This document shows, piece by piece, positions 15,642-25,192 of a DNA stretch of 58,092 nt. Positions within the stretch are counted from its first letter, which is position 1, and each line of letters begins with the position of its first letter. Below the pieces are notes generated by a model. The model was given only the letters and a program-made list of their open reading frames with translations, was not told the origin of the DNA and searched no databases. Origin of the DNA: Clostridiales bacterium (GTDB taxonomy: Bacteria; Bacillota; Clostridia; Oscillospirales; Oscillospiraceae); NCBI GenBank assembly GCA_022782265.1, contig JALFOM010000117.1, positions 1 through 58,092 on the forward strand. Reading direction: 5' to 3'. A program made the position numbers and the translations under genes.

Positions 15642-17300
15642 TTGTATCAGGCCCTGTATCGGAAATGGAGGCCCCAGACCTTTGACCAGGTTGTGGGGCA
15701 AAAGCACATTACCGAGACCCTGAAAAACCAGGTCCGGACCGGGCGGCTGTCTCACGCCTATCTTTTCATCGGCACACGGGGCACCGGAAAGACCACCTGC
15801 GCCCGTATCCTGGCCAAGGCTGTGAACTGCGAACACCCGGTGGACGGAAATCCCTGCGGCGTATGCCCCGCCTGCCGGGGGATCACTGAGGGCTCCGTAA
15901 TGGACGTGGTGGAGCTGGACGCCGCTTCCAATAACGGCGTGGATAATGTGCGCGCCCTGCGGGAGGAAGCGATTTTCTCTCCCGCCACGGTGAAAAAAAG
16001 AGTGTACATCATCGACGAGGTACACATGCTCTCCATGCAGGCATTCAACGCCCTGCTGAAAATTCTGGAGGAGCCGCCGGAGCACCTGATGTTCATTCTG
16101 GCCACCACGGAGCTTCAGAAGGTCCCCGCAACCATCCTGTCCCGCTGCCAGCGGCACAGCTTCAAGCGCATCGACACGCCGGTGATTACCGAGTATCTGG
16201 AATATATCGCAGGGCAGGAGAGCTTTACCCTTGAGCACGACGCGGCGGAGCTGATCGCGCGGCTTGCCGAGGGCGGTGTCCGCGATGCGCTGAGCCTGCT
16301 GGACCAGTGCTCTGCCAGCGAGAAGATCGACCTGGAGGCGGTATATTCCGCCATGGGCCTGGCGGGCAACCGCCGGGTGGCGGAACTGCTGGACCATATC
16401 CTGCGCCATAACACGGAGGCGGCGCTGAAAGCCTTTTCCGGTATGTGGATGGACGGGAAGGACCCTGTGTCCCTGCTGACAGAGCTCAGCAACCTGCTGC
16501 GGGACGTGCTGATGCTGCATGTGGCCCCCAAAGGGGCGCTGGAGCTGATCTCCGGCGCTTTTGACACCGGGACCCTGCGGGAATTTGCGGGGCGCATGAC
16601 CACGGAAGAGCTGCTCTGCGCGATGAACACCCTGCAAAGGACCCTGTCCACGGTGAAGGACGCCAAAAACACCAGGAACGCGGCAGAGCTGTGCCTGGTC
16701 TCCCTGTGCGACAGCACCCTGGGGGAGAGTGTCGCGGAGCTTCGCGCCCGCATCTCCCGTCTGGAAAGGCAGATGGAGGAGGGCGTGCCGGTCCGCCAGG
16801 AGGAACGGGGCTATATCCCCGAGGAGTATTACGACGAGCTGCCTGAGCCGCCCCGGCGCGACGAGGAGCCGGAGTTTGAGGAGCCGGGCCCGGAGGTGTT
16901 TATCGACGAGCCCAGGGAGAACGTTCCGGCAAAAAATCAGGGCAGACAGGCAGAGAAAAGGCCCGAAGAGCCGGCAGCCCCGGCAGAAAAAGCGCCCACC
17001 TGGGCGGAGATTTGCAGCCGGGTGTCAGACAGGCTTCCTGCAGGGCTGAAAACATTTCTCACCAGGGAATCAGATATCCGCGGCAGGATAGAGGGCGACC
17101 TGCTCAAGCTTGAAGCCAACCCCATTTTCGTATACGGCCGGGTCAACAAACCGGAAGTGCTGCAGCTCTTTGCCCAGGCGGCAGGGGAGCTGGCCGGACG
17201 GGAAATACGGGTAATGCTCTCGGAACTGAAACCCAATGAAAGACCACAGCGCGATATCGACGAGCTTCGCGCTTATCCTGAGGTAAAATTTATAAACTAA
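15642..17300 (+). CDS. dnaX: DNA polymerase III subunit gamma/tau
   Basis: A 552-residue clamp-loader ATPase. Walker A GTRGTGKT is at 44-51; a zinc site is formed by Cys63, Cys72, Cys75 and Cys78; Walker B and DExH-like IIDEVHML follow, then SRC (arginine finger) near 164-166. The tail (about 385-450) is acidic and proline-rich, with a C-terminal tau-like domain after it. It loads the beta clamp at the replication fork. The start is TTG at 15642 (protein MYQALYRKWRP), eight bases after GGGGAGG. Earlier in-frame codons lie inside the SRP RNA and are not translated. ebfC follows 24 bases later. Confidence 0.95.
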   Translation: MYQALYRKWRPQTFDQVVGQKHITETLKNQVRTGRLSHAYLFIGTRGTGKTTCARILAKAVNCEHPVDGNPCGVCPACRGITEGSVMDVVELDAASNNGVDNVRALREEAIFSPATVKKRVYIIDEVHMLSMQAFNALLKILEEPPEHLMFILATTELQKVPATILSRCQRHSFKRIDTPVITEYLEYIAGQESFTLEHDAAELIARLAEGGVRDALSLLDQCSASEKIDLEAVYSAMGLAGNRRVAELLDHILRHNTEAALKAFSGMWMDGKDPVSLLTELSNLLRDVLMLHVAPKGALELISGAFDTGTLREFAGRMTTEELLCAMNTLQRTLSTVKDAKNTRNAAELCLVSLCDSTLGESVAELRARISRLERQMEEGVPVRQEERGYIPEEYYDELPEPPRRDEEPEFEEPGPEVFIDEPRENVPAKNQGRQAEKRPEEPAAPAEKAPTWAEICSRVSDRLPAGLKTFLTRESDIRGRIEGDLLKLEANPIFVYGRVNKPEVLQLFAQAAGELAGREIRVMLSELKPNERPQRDIDELRAYPEVKFIN

Positions 17301-17324
17301 GAGATAGAACTGGAGGAAAAAACG

Positions 17325-17666
17325 ATGGCAAAAGGTGGATTTCGCGGGGGATTTCCCGGCGGCGGCAACCAGATGAACATGGTGAGACAGGCCCAGAAGA
17401 TGCAGCAGGAGCTGCTGAAGATGCAGCAGGAGATCGAGACCTCCAAATTTGAGTTCACGGCCGGCGGCGGCGCGGTGAAGGCTGTTGTCCTGGGCACCAA
17501 GGAGCTGGAGAGCATTGAGATCAAGCCCGAAGTGGTTGATCCCGACGATGTAGAAATGCTTCAGGACCTGGTGATCGCGGCGGTAAACGGCGCGATGAAG
17601 CTCTGCGACGACAGCACGGCAAAATCCATGAGCAAGATCCAGGGCGGAATGAACCTGCCTTTCTGA
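17325..17666 (+). CDS. ebfC: YbaB/EbfC family nucleoid-associated protein
   Basis: 113 residues: a Gly-rich leader (GGFRGGFPGGGNQ), a helix rich in Met/Gln (MVRQAQKMQQELLKMQQEI) and the conserved beta hairpin with VVDPDDVEMLQDLVIAAVN. The dimeric tweezer-shaped family binds DNA without strict specificity. dnaX-ebfC order is typical of bacteria; recR, which usually follows, is not here, as the next gene is convergent. GGAGG precedes the ATG. Confidence 0.93.
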   Translation: MAKGGFRGGFPGGGNQMNMVRQAQKMQQELLKMQQEIETSKFEFTAGGGAVKAVVLGTKELESIEIKPEVVDPDDVEMLQDLVIAAVNGAMKLCDDSTAKSMSKIQGGMNLPF

Positions 17667-17677
17667 ACGAATAAAGT

Positions 17678-17698
17678 GGGCAGGTCATTGACCTGCCC
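17678..17698. terminator. Hairpin between ebfC and the convergent lipoprotein gene
   Basis: GGGCAGGTCA/TGACCTGCCC stem with a minimal loop. There is no clear T-run, so termination is only likely. Confidence 0.45.
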
Positions 17699-17723
17699 AT
17701 AATCATGTGCAATATGCTTTTGC

Positions 17724-18470
17724 TTATCTGACGGCAATTTCCTGATAATAGAAGGATGCACCGGCCAGGGAGAATATGGGCGCCACCATGGACAGCGTGC
17801 CGTCTTCGCCGTAATAGAGCATCAGATCGTCTCCATAGGTGGATGGGTCGAGGGTTCTGGCGTACTGTTCCTCATAAAAGCTGTCATGGGGGAAATTACC
17901 GAAGGCTTCTGTGAACGTCTTCTCGCAGGTTGCGCAGGCCAGGGAGACCAGCTCCTCTTCTGTAAGCCCTTCCCGGGCAAGAAAGTCGGCGCGGGTGAAC
18001 TCCCGGCCATTTCCGGCGTCATAATTGCAGACCAGGTAGTTGTTAAAGTCGTTGGGACTGTCTGAAGTGCAGAGAATGGAGACAATGCCGTCATTGACAT
18101 AATAGCGGTAATCCACATTGACGCTGACCAGGCTGAGGCCATCGTCCATGCTTTTCAGCTCTTCATCCACCACGGACATGAGCTGCGTATAGATAAGCTC
18201 ATTCAAACGCCGGGCCTCCTCGGGTTCAGCGTTGATGGCCGGTATGCGGTAGGAGTAATGGTATTCGTTGCCCAGACTGTCGGTATAATCGCCGCTTTTT
18301 TCAAAAGCCGTGACCACAATGTCCTCCGGGAGCTGCGGCGCTTCCGAATCCGCGTGGTCAGGGGGGTCAAGGGGCTGGCTGCTTTCCGCGGGAGCGGGGG
18401 AGACTTCTCCGCAGGCGCAGAGAGACAGGGCCAGAGCCAAAAGCAAAAGTAAGGAAACTGTTTTTTTCAT
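17724..18470 (-). CDS. Secreted lipoprotein of the DUF3298/RsiV-like type
   Basis: 248 residues. A lipoprotein signal (MKKTVSLLLLLALALSLCAC, lipobox Cys at about 20) is followed by a Pro/Glu/Ser spacer and a domain resembling DUF4163/DUF3298, with YHYSYRIPAINAE, ARRLNELIY and a C-terminal EDGTLSMVAPIFSLAGA. The domain occurs in extracytoplasmic parts of anti-sigma factors such as RsiV and in stand-alone lipoproteins; ligands are unknown. There is no membrane-spanning anti-sigma part here. The gene is monocistronic and divergent from the GH2 gene. Confidence 0.7.
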   Translation of the reverse strand: MKKTVSLLLLLALALSLCACGEVSPAPAESSQPLDPPDHADSEAPQLPEDIVVTAFEKSGDYTDSLGNEYHYSYRIPAINAEPEEARRLNELIYTQLMSVVDEELKSMDDGLSLVSVNVDYRYYVNDGIVSILCTSDSPNDFNNYLVCNYDAGNGREFTRADFLAREGLTEEELVSLACATCEKTFTEAFGNFPHDSFYEEQYARTLDPSTYGDDLMLYYGEDGTLSMVAPIFSLAGASFYYQEIAVR

Positions 18471-18565
18471 CGTATTTCATCCCTTTCGTGCCGATTTTAT
18501 CATAAAGGCACCAGCGTTTCAAATAAAGAAGTCTTAAGAATATATCCTTTTCTCAGGAGGAGCAA

Positions 18566-20257
18566 ATGAAAACCAACTGGACTGACAGCGTAGATATCAA
18601 CAACCCTCTGCCGGAATATCCCCGGCCTCAGCTGGCAAGGCGGGGCTGGCGGAGCCTGAACGGCCCCTGGGATTATGCCATCAACAGCTCAAGCCGCCAT
18701 CCCACCGCCTTTGACGGCCAGATCATCGTCCCCTTTTCTCCGGAGACGGAGCTGTCCGGCGTGCAGCGCAGCCTGAAAAGCGGGGAGTACCTCTGGTACC
18801 GCCGCCAGGTGGAGCTGCCGGAGGAATACGCGGGCAGGCGGGTGCTGCTGCATTTCGGCGCTGTGGACCAGGAGGCCACCGTGTGGGTGAACAACGCCAT
18901 GGTGGCAAGCCATGTGGGCGGCTATCTGCCCTTTGAGGCCGACGTTACCGAGGCCATCGAGGATAACCGGATGACCATCACCGTCCGGGTCACTGACGAC
19001 ACGGACAAGGGCGTACATACCCGGGGCAAACAGAAAACCAAACGTGGCGGCATCTGGTATACGCCTCAGAGCGGCATCTGGCAGACCGTGTGGATGGAGG
19101 CTGTGCCCGAGGATTACGTCAAATCTCTCCGCATTACCCCGGATTTTGACAAGGGGACTGTGGAAATTGCGGCGGAGACTGTGGGAGAAGCGCCTGCCTA
19201 TGCCCAGTTCGGCGGCTTTTCCTATGAGCTGCCGGCGGAGATCCCCGTGCCGGATTTCGAGGCCTGGACCCCCGACCACCCCAAGCTCTACGGCTTTACG
19301 GTCAGTTGCGGGGAGGATCTTGTACAGAGCTATTTTGCCATGCGCAAATTCTCCGTGGAGGAGGACGAAAAGGGCGTAAAACGGCTGTTTCTCAACAACG
19401 AGCCCCTTTTCCATAACGGCCTTCTGGACCAGGGCTACTGGCCCGATGGGCTGTACACCGCCCCCACCGACGAAGCCCTGGCCTATGACATCCGCATGGC
19501 CAAGGCCATGGGCTACAATATGCTGAGAAAGCACATCAAGGTGGAGCCTCTGCGCTGGTACTACCACTGCGACAGGCTGGGTATGCTGGTGTGGCAGGAC
19601 ATGCCCTGCGGCGGCGGAAGCTATAACCCCGTTGTGGTGTCCGCTCCGCTGCTGACCGGCTCCCATATGAAAGACAGTGCCTACGGTATGTTCGGCCGGG
19701 GCGATACCGCCGGCCGGTCGGAGTTCAAGGCGGAGCTGGCGGAGATGGTAAAGCATCTGTACAACTGCCCCTGCATTGCCATGTGGGTCATCTTCAACGA
19801 GGGCTGGGGCCAGTTCGACGCGGAGAAGATGCATGATTTTGTCTGCTCCATGGACCGCACCCGCACCATCGACCACGCCTCCGGCTGGCACGACCAGCAC
19901 ATCGGCCAGGTGAGAAGCGACCATGTGTATTTCAAGAAATATTCCTTCAAGCCCGACAAGTACGGCAGAGCCGTGCTCCTCAGCGAGTTTGGCGGCTACG
20001 CCCACAAGGTGATCGGCCACTGCTTCAGCAAAAAGGACTTCGGCTATAAAAAGTTTGAAATGCCGGCCCAGCTGGAGATCGGCCTGGAGGAGCTGTACCA
20101 GCAGCAGATCAGGCCCGCTGTGGCCCAGGGTCTGGCCGCTGCAGTGTATACGCAGATCAGCGATGTGGAGGAAGAAGTAAACGGATTGCTGACATATGAC
20201 CGAAAAGTGGCGAAGATCGCGCCGGAAATCATGCAGAAAATCACAAAAGTAGTGTGA
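18566..20257 (+). CDS. Glycoside hydrolase family 2 protein
   Basis: A 563-residue cytoplasmic enzyme. The N-terminal jelly roll has RRGWRSLNGPWDYAI and LLHFGAVDQEATVWVN; the Ig-like domain is short; the TIM barrel carries the probable acid/base Glu412 (MWVIFNEGWGQFD) and the probable nucleophile Glu474 (LLSEFGGYAH). These are the GH2 positions. The group includes beta-galactosidases, glucuronidases and mannosidases; the substrate is not evident. The short length agrees with minimal GH2 proteins of gut Clostridia that lack C-terminal domains. CAGGAGGAG precedes the ATG. A hairpin follows the gene. Confidence 0.85.
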   Translation: MKTNWTDSVDINNPLPEYPRPQLARRGWRSLNGPWDYAINSSSRHPTAFDGQIIVPFSPETELSGVQRSLKSGEYLWYRRQVELPEEYAGRRVLLHFGAVDQEATVWVNNAMVASHVGGYLPFEADVTEAIEDNRMTITVRVTDDTDKGVHTRGKQKTKRGGIWYTPQSGIWQTVWMEAVPEDYVKSLRITPDFDKGTVEIAAETVGEAPAYAQFGGFSYELPAEIPVPDFEAWTPDHPKLYGFTVSCGEDLVQSYFAMRKFSVEEDEKGVKRLFLNNEPLFHNGLLDQGYWPDGLYTAPTDEALAYDIRMAKAMGYNMLRKHIKVEPLRWYYHCDRLGMLVWQDMPCGGGSYNPVVVSAPLLTGSHMKDSAYGMFGRGDTAGRSEFKAELAEMVKHLYNCPCIAMWVIFNEGWGQFDAEKMHDFVCSMDRTRTIDHASGWHDQHIGQVRSDHVYFKKYSFKPDKYGRAVLLSEFGGYAHKVIGHCFSKKDFGYKKFEMPAQLEIGLEELYQQQIRPAVAQGLAAAVYTQISDVEEEVNGLLTYDRKVAKIAPEIMQKITKVV

Positions 20258-20266
20258 AATAGGAAA

Positions 20267-20298
20267 CGAGGCGGGGGAGACTCCGCCTTGCCTTTTTG
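20267..20298 (+). terminator. Terminator of the GH2 gene
   Basis: GGCGG...CCGCC hairpin followed by TTGCCTTTTT. Confidence 0.6.
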
Positions 20299-20413
20299 CC
20301 TGGAAAGTTGACATAATAAGATATACATAATATTATTTACATAAATATGCGCCGCTCGGCCGTCCTGAAAGTCGCCCATGGGGGACGCCACCCTACAGCC
20401 ACAGCTCCACAAA

Positions 20414-20449
20414 AAAACCTCCGTATGACCAGGTCATACGGAGGTTTTT
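20414..20449. terminator. Bidirectional terminator downstream of nagB
   Basis: AAAAACCTCCGTATGACC pairs with GGTCATACGGAGGTTTTT around one base; the A-tract and T-tract let it work in both directions. It lies 11 bases from the nagB stop. Confidence 0.85.
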
Positions 20450-20459
20450 GGCATTTTCA

Positions 20460-21191
20460 TCAGCCCTTGTAGCCGATCTTGTCGGCCAGGGCCCGGTCGA
20501 TAAGGACGGTGGCGTCGGGGTGAATCTTCATCAGGGTGACAGGGCAGCGGGGGGTGATGCGGTCGCCCAGGAGGAGCTGGGAGGCGGCGTCCTCTTTATT
20601 GCCGTTGATGATGAGCAGCAGCCGCTTTGCCCGCATGATATCGCCCACGCCCATGGTCACAGCGTAACGGGGCACGTCATCCCGGCTGGCAAAGAAACGG
20701 GCGTTGGCGTCGATGGTGCTCTCGTCCAGCACTTCCAGGTGGGCGTGGTCATAAAGAGAGTCGCCCGGCTCGTTAAAGCCGATGTGGCCGTCTCCGCCCA
20801 CACCCAGAAGCTGGATGTCGATTTCGCTGCTGGCCAGAACGTCGTTGAACTCTCTCAGGTTGGCCTCCACATCGCCGGTGCCCTTGGCCACATAGGTGTT
20901 GCACTTGTCGATGTTGATATGGTCAAAGAGATTGGTATCCATGAAATAGCGGTAGCTCTGGTCGTGGGTGGGCTCCAGACCCACATATTCGTCCAGATTC
21001 ACGCTGTGTACCCGGGAAAAATCCAGTCCCTCTTCCCGGCAGCGGCGGGCCAGCTCCTGATACATGCCCACAGGGCTGGAGCCCGTGGCCAGACCGAGAC
21101 AGCAATCGGGCTTGGCGCGGATGATCTCTTCAAAGATGTCTGCTGCGATGGAACACTGCTTGGTATAATCTTCGGCAATGATAACTTTCAC
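20460..21191 (-). CDS. nagB: Glucosamine-6-phosphate deaminase
   Basis: 243 residues, the normal size of the family. It has GLATGSSPVGMY, the catalytic region VNLDEYVGL and the signature LLGVGGDGHIGFNEPG. The enzyme converts glucosamine-6-phosphate to fructose-6-phosphate and ammonia, feeding amino sugars from mucin or cell walls into glycolysis. The start is GTG at 21191, with AGGAGGG six bases upstream; the frame is open further upstream only because it shadows the neighbouring transporter gene. No nagA is adjacent. It lies downstream of the AGCS symporter but is separated by 74 bases. Confidence 0.95.
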   Translation of the reverse strand: MKVIIAEDYTKQCSIAADIFEEIIRAKPDCCLGLATGSSPVGMYQELARRCREEGLDFSRVHSVNLDEYVGLEPTHDQSYRYFMDTNLFDHINIDKCNTYVAKGTGDVEANLREFNDVLASSEIDIQLLGVGGDGHIGFNEPGDSLYDHAHLEVLDESTIDANARFFASRDDVPRYAVTMGVGDIMRAKRLLLIINGNKEDAASQLLLGDRITPRCPVTLMKIHPDATVLIDRALADKIGYKG

Positions 21192-21265
21192 AGTTAACCC
21201 TCCTAACTTTTCTGGGTCAAGTATATGCGCAAAGTTGACAGGTGTCAAGAATGATAAGCTTTCGT

Positions 21266-22642
21266 TTATGCTGAAAAACGTTCGCGGGTGACCTTTTCCA
21301 CCTGCCCGGAGAGGGCAAAGAGGGCAATCAAGTTGGGCACCGACATCAGGGCGTTGAAGCAGTCGGCCAGGGCCCAGATCAGTTCGGTTGACATGACACA
21401 GCTGACATATACCGCCCCGGCAAACAGCAGACGGTAGGGGGCCACGGCAGGGCTGCCCAAGAGATATTTGATGCAGCAGCTGCCGTACAGCGCCCAGCCC
21501 AGCACTGAGGACATGGCGAAAAGCAGCAGGGACAGGGCCATGAACAGCAGGGAGCAGCCTTTTCCGAAAACCGTTGCCAGCGCGGAAGTAAAAAGCTCGC
21601 CGCCCACGCTCTGCCCCCAGGGCACATGGATGCCGCTGCAAAGAATGGCGAAGGCGGTGAGAGAGCAGATCACCACCGTGTCGGCAAAGACCTCGAAAAT
21701 GCCCCACAGGCCCTGCTCCGGCGCGGACCGGACGTCGGCGGAGGCGTGGGCGATGGCGGCGGAGCCCAGCCCTGCCTCGTTGGAAAAGGCGCTGCGGCGC
21801 AGGCCCCACTGCAGGGCCTGCCTCATGGCCGCCCCGCTGATCCCGCCGCCCAGGGCCTTCAGGGAAAAGGCGCCGCGAAATATTTCCAGAAGCACGCCCG
21901 GCAGCCTTTGGGCGTTGCAGAGAATAACGCCCCCGGCGGCGATAAAAAACACCCCGCTCATCAGCGGGACCAGCACAGCAGTGGCCTTTCCCGTGCCCAC
22001 TGTGCCCCGGAAAACGGCAGCGCAGGTGATGAGGGCCAGCGTAAGCCCCAGAACATGCCGGAAAAGAGGCTCACTGCCAGCGCTGAGGCCGAAAAACGCC
22101 GCCGCCCGGGTCACGGCTCCGGCGGCGCTGCTGATCTGGGACATGTTGCCTATCCCAAAGGCCGCCAGAGCTGCCAGCAGGGCATAGGCCAGAGCCAGGG
22201 GGCGGAAGCGCTGTCCCAGCCCTGACTCAATGTAGACCATGGGCCCGCCGGAATAGCCGCCCCCAGCCTCCCGCTTCCGGTACAGGATGGAAAGGCAGAT
22301 TTCCGCGTATTTGATCGCCATGCTCAGCAGGGAGACGGCCCACATCCAGAACACCGCCCCCGGCCCGCCCAGTGCGATGGCCTGGGCCGTGCCGATGATG
22401 TTGCCGGTGCCCACGGTGGAGGCCAGGGCCGTGGCCGCCGCCTGAAAGGGCGTCACCGTGCCTTTTGCCGCCCTGCTTTTTTGGAACATGCTGCCCACGG
22501 TCAGCTTCATGGCCAGAGGGAAGCGGCGGAGCTGAAGGGCCGAACAGCGCAAAGTCAGCAGTCCCCCGCAGGCCAATGCGCAGGGGAGAAAAACAGCGGA
22601 CCAGAGGATATCGTTCAGGGAACAGAGAAAGGAATAAATCAT
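21266..22642 (-). CDS. Sodium:alanine/glycine symporter (AGCS family)
   Basis: 458 residues with about 10-11 membrane helices. The AGCS signature is clear: FPLAMKLTVGSMF, TALASTVGTGNIIGTAQAIA, GGYSGGPMVYIESGLG and SNEAGLGSAAIAHASADV. Members import alanine, glycine or related amino acids with Na+. The start codon is uncertain: the ATG at 22642 lacks a good ribosome-binding site, but the first residues match the expected N-terminus. It is followed by nagB in the same direction. Confidence 0.9.
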   Translation of the reverse strand: MIYSFLCSLNDILWSAVFLPCALACGGLLTLRCSALQLRRFPLAMKLTVGSMFQKSRAAKGTVTPFQAAATALASTVGTGNIIGTAQAIALGGPGAVFWMWAVSLLSMAIKYAEICLSILYRKREAGGGYSGGPMVYIESGLGQRFRPLALAYALLAALAAFGIGNMSQISSAAGAVTRAAAFFGLSAGSEPLFRHVLGLTLALITCAAVFRGTVGTGKATAVLVPLMSGVFFIAAGGVILCNAQRLPGVLLEIFRGAFSLKALGGGISGAAMRQALQWGLRRSAFSNEAGLGSAAIAHASADVRSAPEQGLWGIFEVFADTVVICSLTAFAILCSGIHVPWGQSVGGELFTSALATVFGKGCSLLFMALSLLLFAMSSVLGWALYGSCCIKYLLGSPAVAPYRLLFAGAVYVSCVMSTELIWALADCFNALMSVPNLIALFALSGQVEKVTRERFSA

Positions 22643-22779
22643 AAGAAATGTTAAATTTACAGAAAAGCCTTTATTTTTCGGTTACAATATGGTAACATGT
22701 ACCCTGCCTTACAAGAAAACTATATGGAACAAAGCCCGGTGAAATGCGTCTAAGGGCATATGAAAGGATGGATGAACCC

Positions 22780-23664
22780 ATGAAAACGATGAAAAGATTG
22801 CTTTGTATTATACTTGCCGTGCTGATGTTTGCCTCTCTGGGCGCTGCCGCCTACGCGGACGGCGATGCGCAGGCCCGGGCCGTCATCGGCGCGAACCTGG
22901 ACGAAAACCAGATCGCCTCTGTCTACCAGCTCTTCAACGTGAAGCGGGGCGACGTGAAGGAAATGACCGTCACCAACGCCGAGGAGCGGGAGTATCTGGA
23001 GGGCTATGTGGACGAGTCCCTGATCGGCACCCGGTCCATCTCCTGCGTGTATGTGGAGCTGCTGGCCGAGGGCGCGGGTATGGACGTGACCACCAGCAAC
23101 ATCACCTGGTGTACACCGGAGATGTACATCAGCGCCCTGGCCACCGCCGGCATCACCGACGCGAAGATTGTTGTGGCCGCCCCCTTTGAAGTCAGCGGCA
23201 CCGCGGCCCTCACCGGCGTGTACAAGGCCTATGAGGACCTGACCGGCAAGAAGCTGGACGATCTGGCCAAGGCCGTCAGCACCCAGGAGCTGACCATCAC
23301 CGGTGAGCTTGCCAACGAGATCGGCGAGATGGACTCCACCTCCATTGTCAACGACCTGAAAATGATGCTGGACGAGACGGCCCAGATGACCGATGAGGAG
23401 ATCCGCGAGCAGATCATCCAGATCGCCGCCACCTATAACGTCACCCTCACCGAAAACCAGATCAACCAGCTCATTTCCCTCTGCCGCTCCCTGGAGGGGC
23501 TGGACGCGGACGCCCTGAAGTCCCGAGTGGAAGAGGTGCAGAACACCCTGAAAAAGGTGTCCGACGCCAAGACCCAGGTGATCGGCTTTGTGGAGCAGGT
23601 GAAAAAGGTTGTCACCTCCATCAAGAGCTTCTTTGAAAAGATCGGCGACATCATCGGCCTGTAA
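22780..23664 (+). CDS. Secreted DUF1002 domain protein
   Basis: 294 residues. A cleavable signal peptide (MKTMKRLLCIILAVLMFASL, cleavage after AYA near 25-27) is followed by a DUF1002 domain with the typical VIGANLDENQIASVY, GTRSISCVYVELL and ITDAKIVVAAPFEVSGTAAL. The C-terminal third is helical. The family (YpuA in Bacillus) is secreted and uncharacterised. The ATG at 22780 is chosen over upstream in-frame starts because it begins the signal peptide directly; GGATGG lies before it. It is monocistronic with its own terminator. Confidence 0.85.
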   Translation: MKTMKRLLCIILAVLMFASLGAAAYADGDAQARAVIGANLDENQIASVYQLFNVKRGDVKEMTVTNAEEREYLEGYVDESLIGTRSISCVYVELLAEGAGMDVTTSNITWCTPEMYISALATAGITDAKIVVAAPFEVSGTAALTGVYKAYEDLTGKKLDDLAKAVSTQELTITGELANEIGEMDSTSIVNDLKMMLDETAQMTDEEIREQIIQIAATYNVTLTENQINQLISLCRSLEGLDADALKSRVEEVQNTLKKVSDAKTQVIGFVEQVKKVVTSIKSFFEKIGDIIGL

Positions 23665-23679
23665 CAGAAGAAAACAAAC

Positions 23680-23713
23680 CCGCTGCGGAATTGCTCCGCA
23701 GCGGGCTTTTTCA
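23680..23713 (+). terminator. Terminator of the DUF1002 gene
   Basis: CCCGCTGCGGA/TCCGCAGCGGG stem followed by CTTTTT. Confidence 0.85.
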
Positions 23714-23724
23714 TCTCTGTTCTG

Positions 23725-25176
23725 TTATATTCTCTTCCACCTGGCGCCGTGGGGGATGTCGGTGACTTCGATGCCGGCAGCCTTCAGCTCGTCGCGGATG
23801 CGGTCGGCCTCGGCGAAATTCCTGGCCTTCTTGGCGTCCTGACGGGCCATGATCTTGGCCTCCACCGCGGGATCGCTCTCGCCGCTCTCGGACACGATGG
23901 TGAACTGTCCGGCGGTGACGGCCTGCTTTTTCAGCTCCTCCCGCTTCTTGTCGGCCTTTTCCAGAAGGCTCAGGCTCAAGACGCTGTCAAAGTCCCCAAG
24001 GACAAAGAGCTTGGTGGCGTCGTTGGTCTTGTATTTGAGCACGTCGTAAAGGCAGGTGACGGCCAGAGAGGTGTTCAGATCGTTATCCAGGGCGGCCTTG
24101 AACCTGGCGCGCAGGGCGTCCACGGCCTCCTGCTCGATCTCGCCCTCGCCGGGCTTCAGAGCCGCGATCTTGGCGATGAGCTTGTTGTAGGTGGTCTGGG
24201 CGTTGTCCAGATTCTCCCAGGAGAAAACAAGGCTCTTGCGGTAGTGGCTCTGCAGGCAGAAGAGGCGGTAGGCCAGGGGGTCGTAACCCTTCTCCTCCAG
24301 CAGGGAGACGGTGAGAAATTCGCCCTTGGACTTGGACATCTTGCCGTCGTTGGTGTTCAGGTGGAGCACATGCATCCAGTAATTGCACCATTTGTGGCCC
24401 AGGTAGGACTCAGACTGGGCGATTTCGTTGGTGTGGTGGGGGAAGGCGTTGTCGATGCCGCCGCAGTGGATATCCAGATCCTCGCCCAGGTGCTTCATGG
24501 AGATGCCGGAGCACTCGATATGCCAGCCGGGATAGCCCACGCCCCAGGGGGAGTCCCATTTCAGGGCCTGATCCTCAAACTTGGATTTGGTGAACCAGAG
24601 CACAAAGTCGTTCTTGCTGCGCTTGTTGGGGTCCTCTTCCACGCCCTCGCGGACGCCTACGGCCAGATCCTCCTCGTTGAAGTCGTTGAACACATAGTAT
24701 TTCTCCAGCTTGGAGGTGTCAAAGTACACGTTGCCGCCGGCAAAATAGGCGTAGCCGGTGTCCATCAGCCTGGAGATGATCTTAATGTAATCGTCAATGC
24801 AGTTGGTGGCGGGCTCCACCACATCCGGGGTGCGGATGTTCAGCTTTTTGCAGTCGTCGAAAAAGGCCTCGGTGTAGAACTTGGCGATCTCCATCACGGT
24901 CTTGTGCTCCCGCTTTGCGCCCTTGAGCATCTTGTCCTCGCCCTCGTCCGCGTCGGAGGTCAGGTGGCCCACGTCGGTGATGTTCATCACGCGCTTGAGA
25001 TTATAGCCGGAATAGCGCAGATAGCGGTCCAGAATGTCCTCCATAATGTAGGAGCGCAGGTTGCCGATATGGGCAAAGTGGTACACCGTGGGGCCGCAGG
25101 TGTACATCTTCACGATGTCGGGGTGGTTGGGGACGAACTCCTCCCGTTTTCTGGTGGCGGAATTGTAAAGTATCAT
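23725..25176 (-). CDS. cysS: Cysteinyl-tRNA synthetase
   Basis: 483 residues, class I. The HIGH-type motif is in GPTVYHFAHIGNLRSY, the zinc-site region is CSGISMKHLGEDLDIHCGG with HHTNEIAQSE, and KMSKS is in DGKMSKSKGEF. It charges tRNA-Cys. The start at 25176 (MILYNSATRKR) has AAGGAGAG just upstream; the frame continues upstream only into pgsA. It lies 16 bases after pgsA at the end of the minus-strand operon, leaving no room for a T-box leader. Confidence 0.97.
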   Translation of the reverse strand: MILYNSATRKREEFVPNHPDIVKMYTCGPTVYHFAHIGNLRSYIMEDILDRYLRYSGYNLKRVMNITDVGHLTSDADEGEDKMLKGAKREHKTVMEIAKFYTEAFFDDCKKLNIRTPDVVEPATNCIDDYIKIISRLMDTGYAYFAGGNVYFDTSKLEKYYVFNDFNEEDLAVGVREGVEEDPNKRSKNDFVLWFTKSKFEDQALKWDSPWGVGYPGWHIECSGISMKHLGEDLDIHCGGIDNAFPHHTNEIAQSESYLGHKWCNYWMHVLHLNTNDGKMSKSKGEFLTVSLLEEKGYDPLAYRLFCLQSHYRKSLVFSWENLDNAQTTYNKLIAKIAALKPGEGEIEQEAVDALRARFKAALDNDLNTSLAVTCLYDVLKYKTNDATKLFVLGDFDSVLSLSLLEKADKKREELKKQAVTAGQFTIVSESGESDPAVEAKIMARQDAKKARNFAEADRIRDELKAAGIEVTDIPHGARWKRI

Positions 25177-25192
25177 GTCTCTTCTCTCCTTC

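Noticed and set aside
21192-21809. N-terminal extension of the nagB frame
   Set aside because: The extra codons are an antisense-phase reading of the AGCS gene. NagB is complete from GTG 21191 with its own ribosome-binding site.
25177-25192. T-box leader for cysS
   Set aside because: Only 16 bases separate pgsA and cysS, so there is no room for one.
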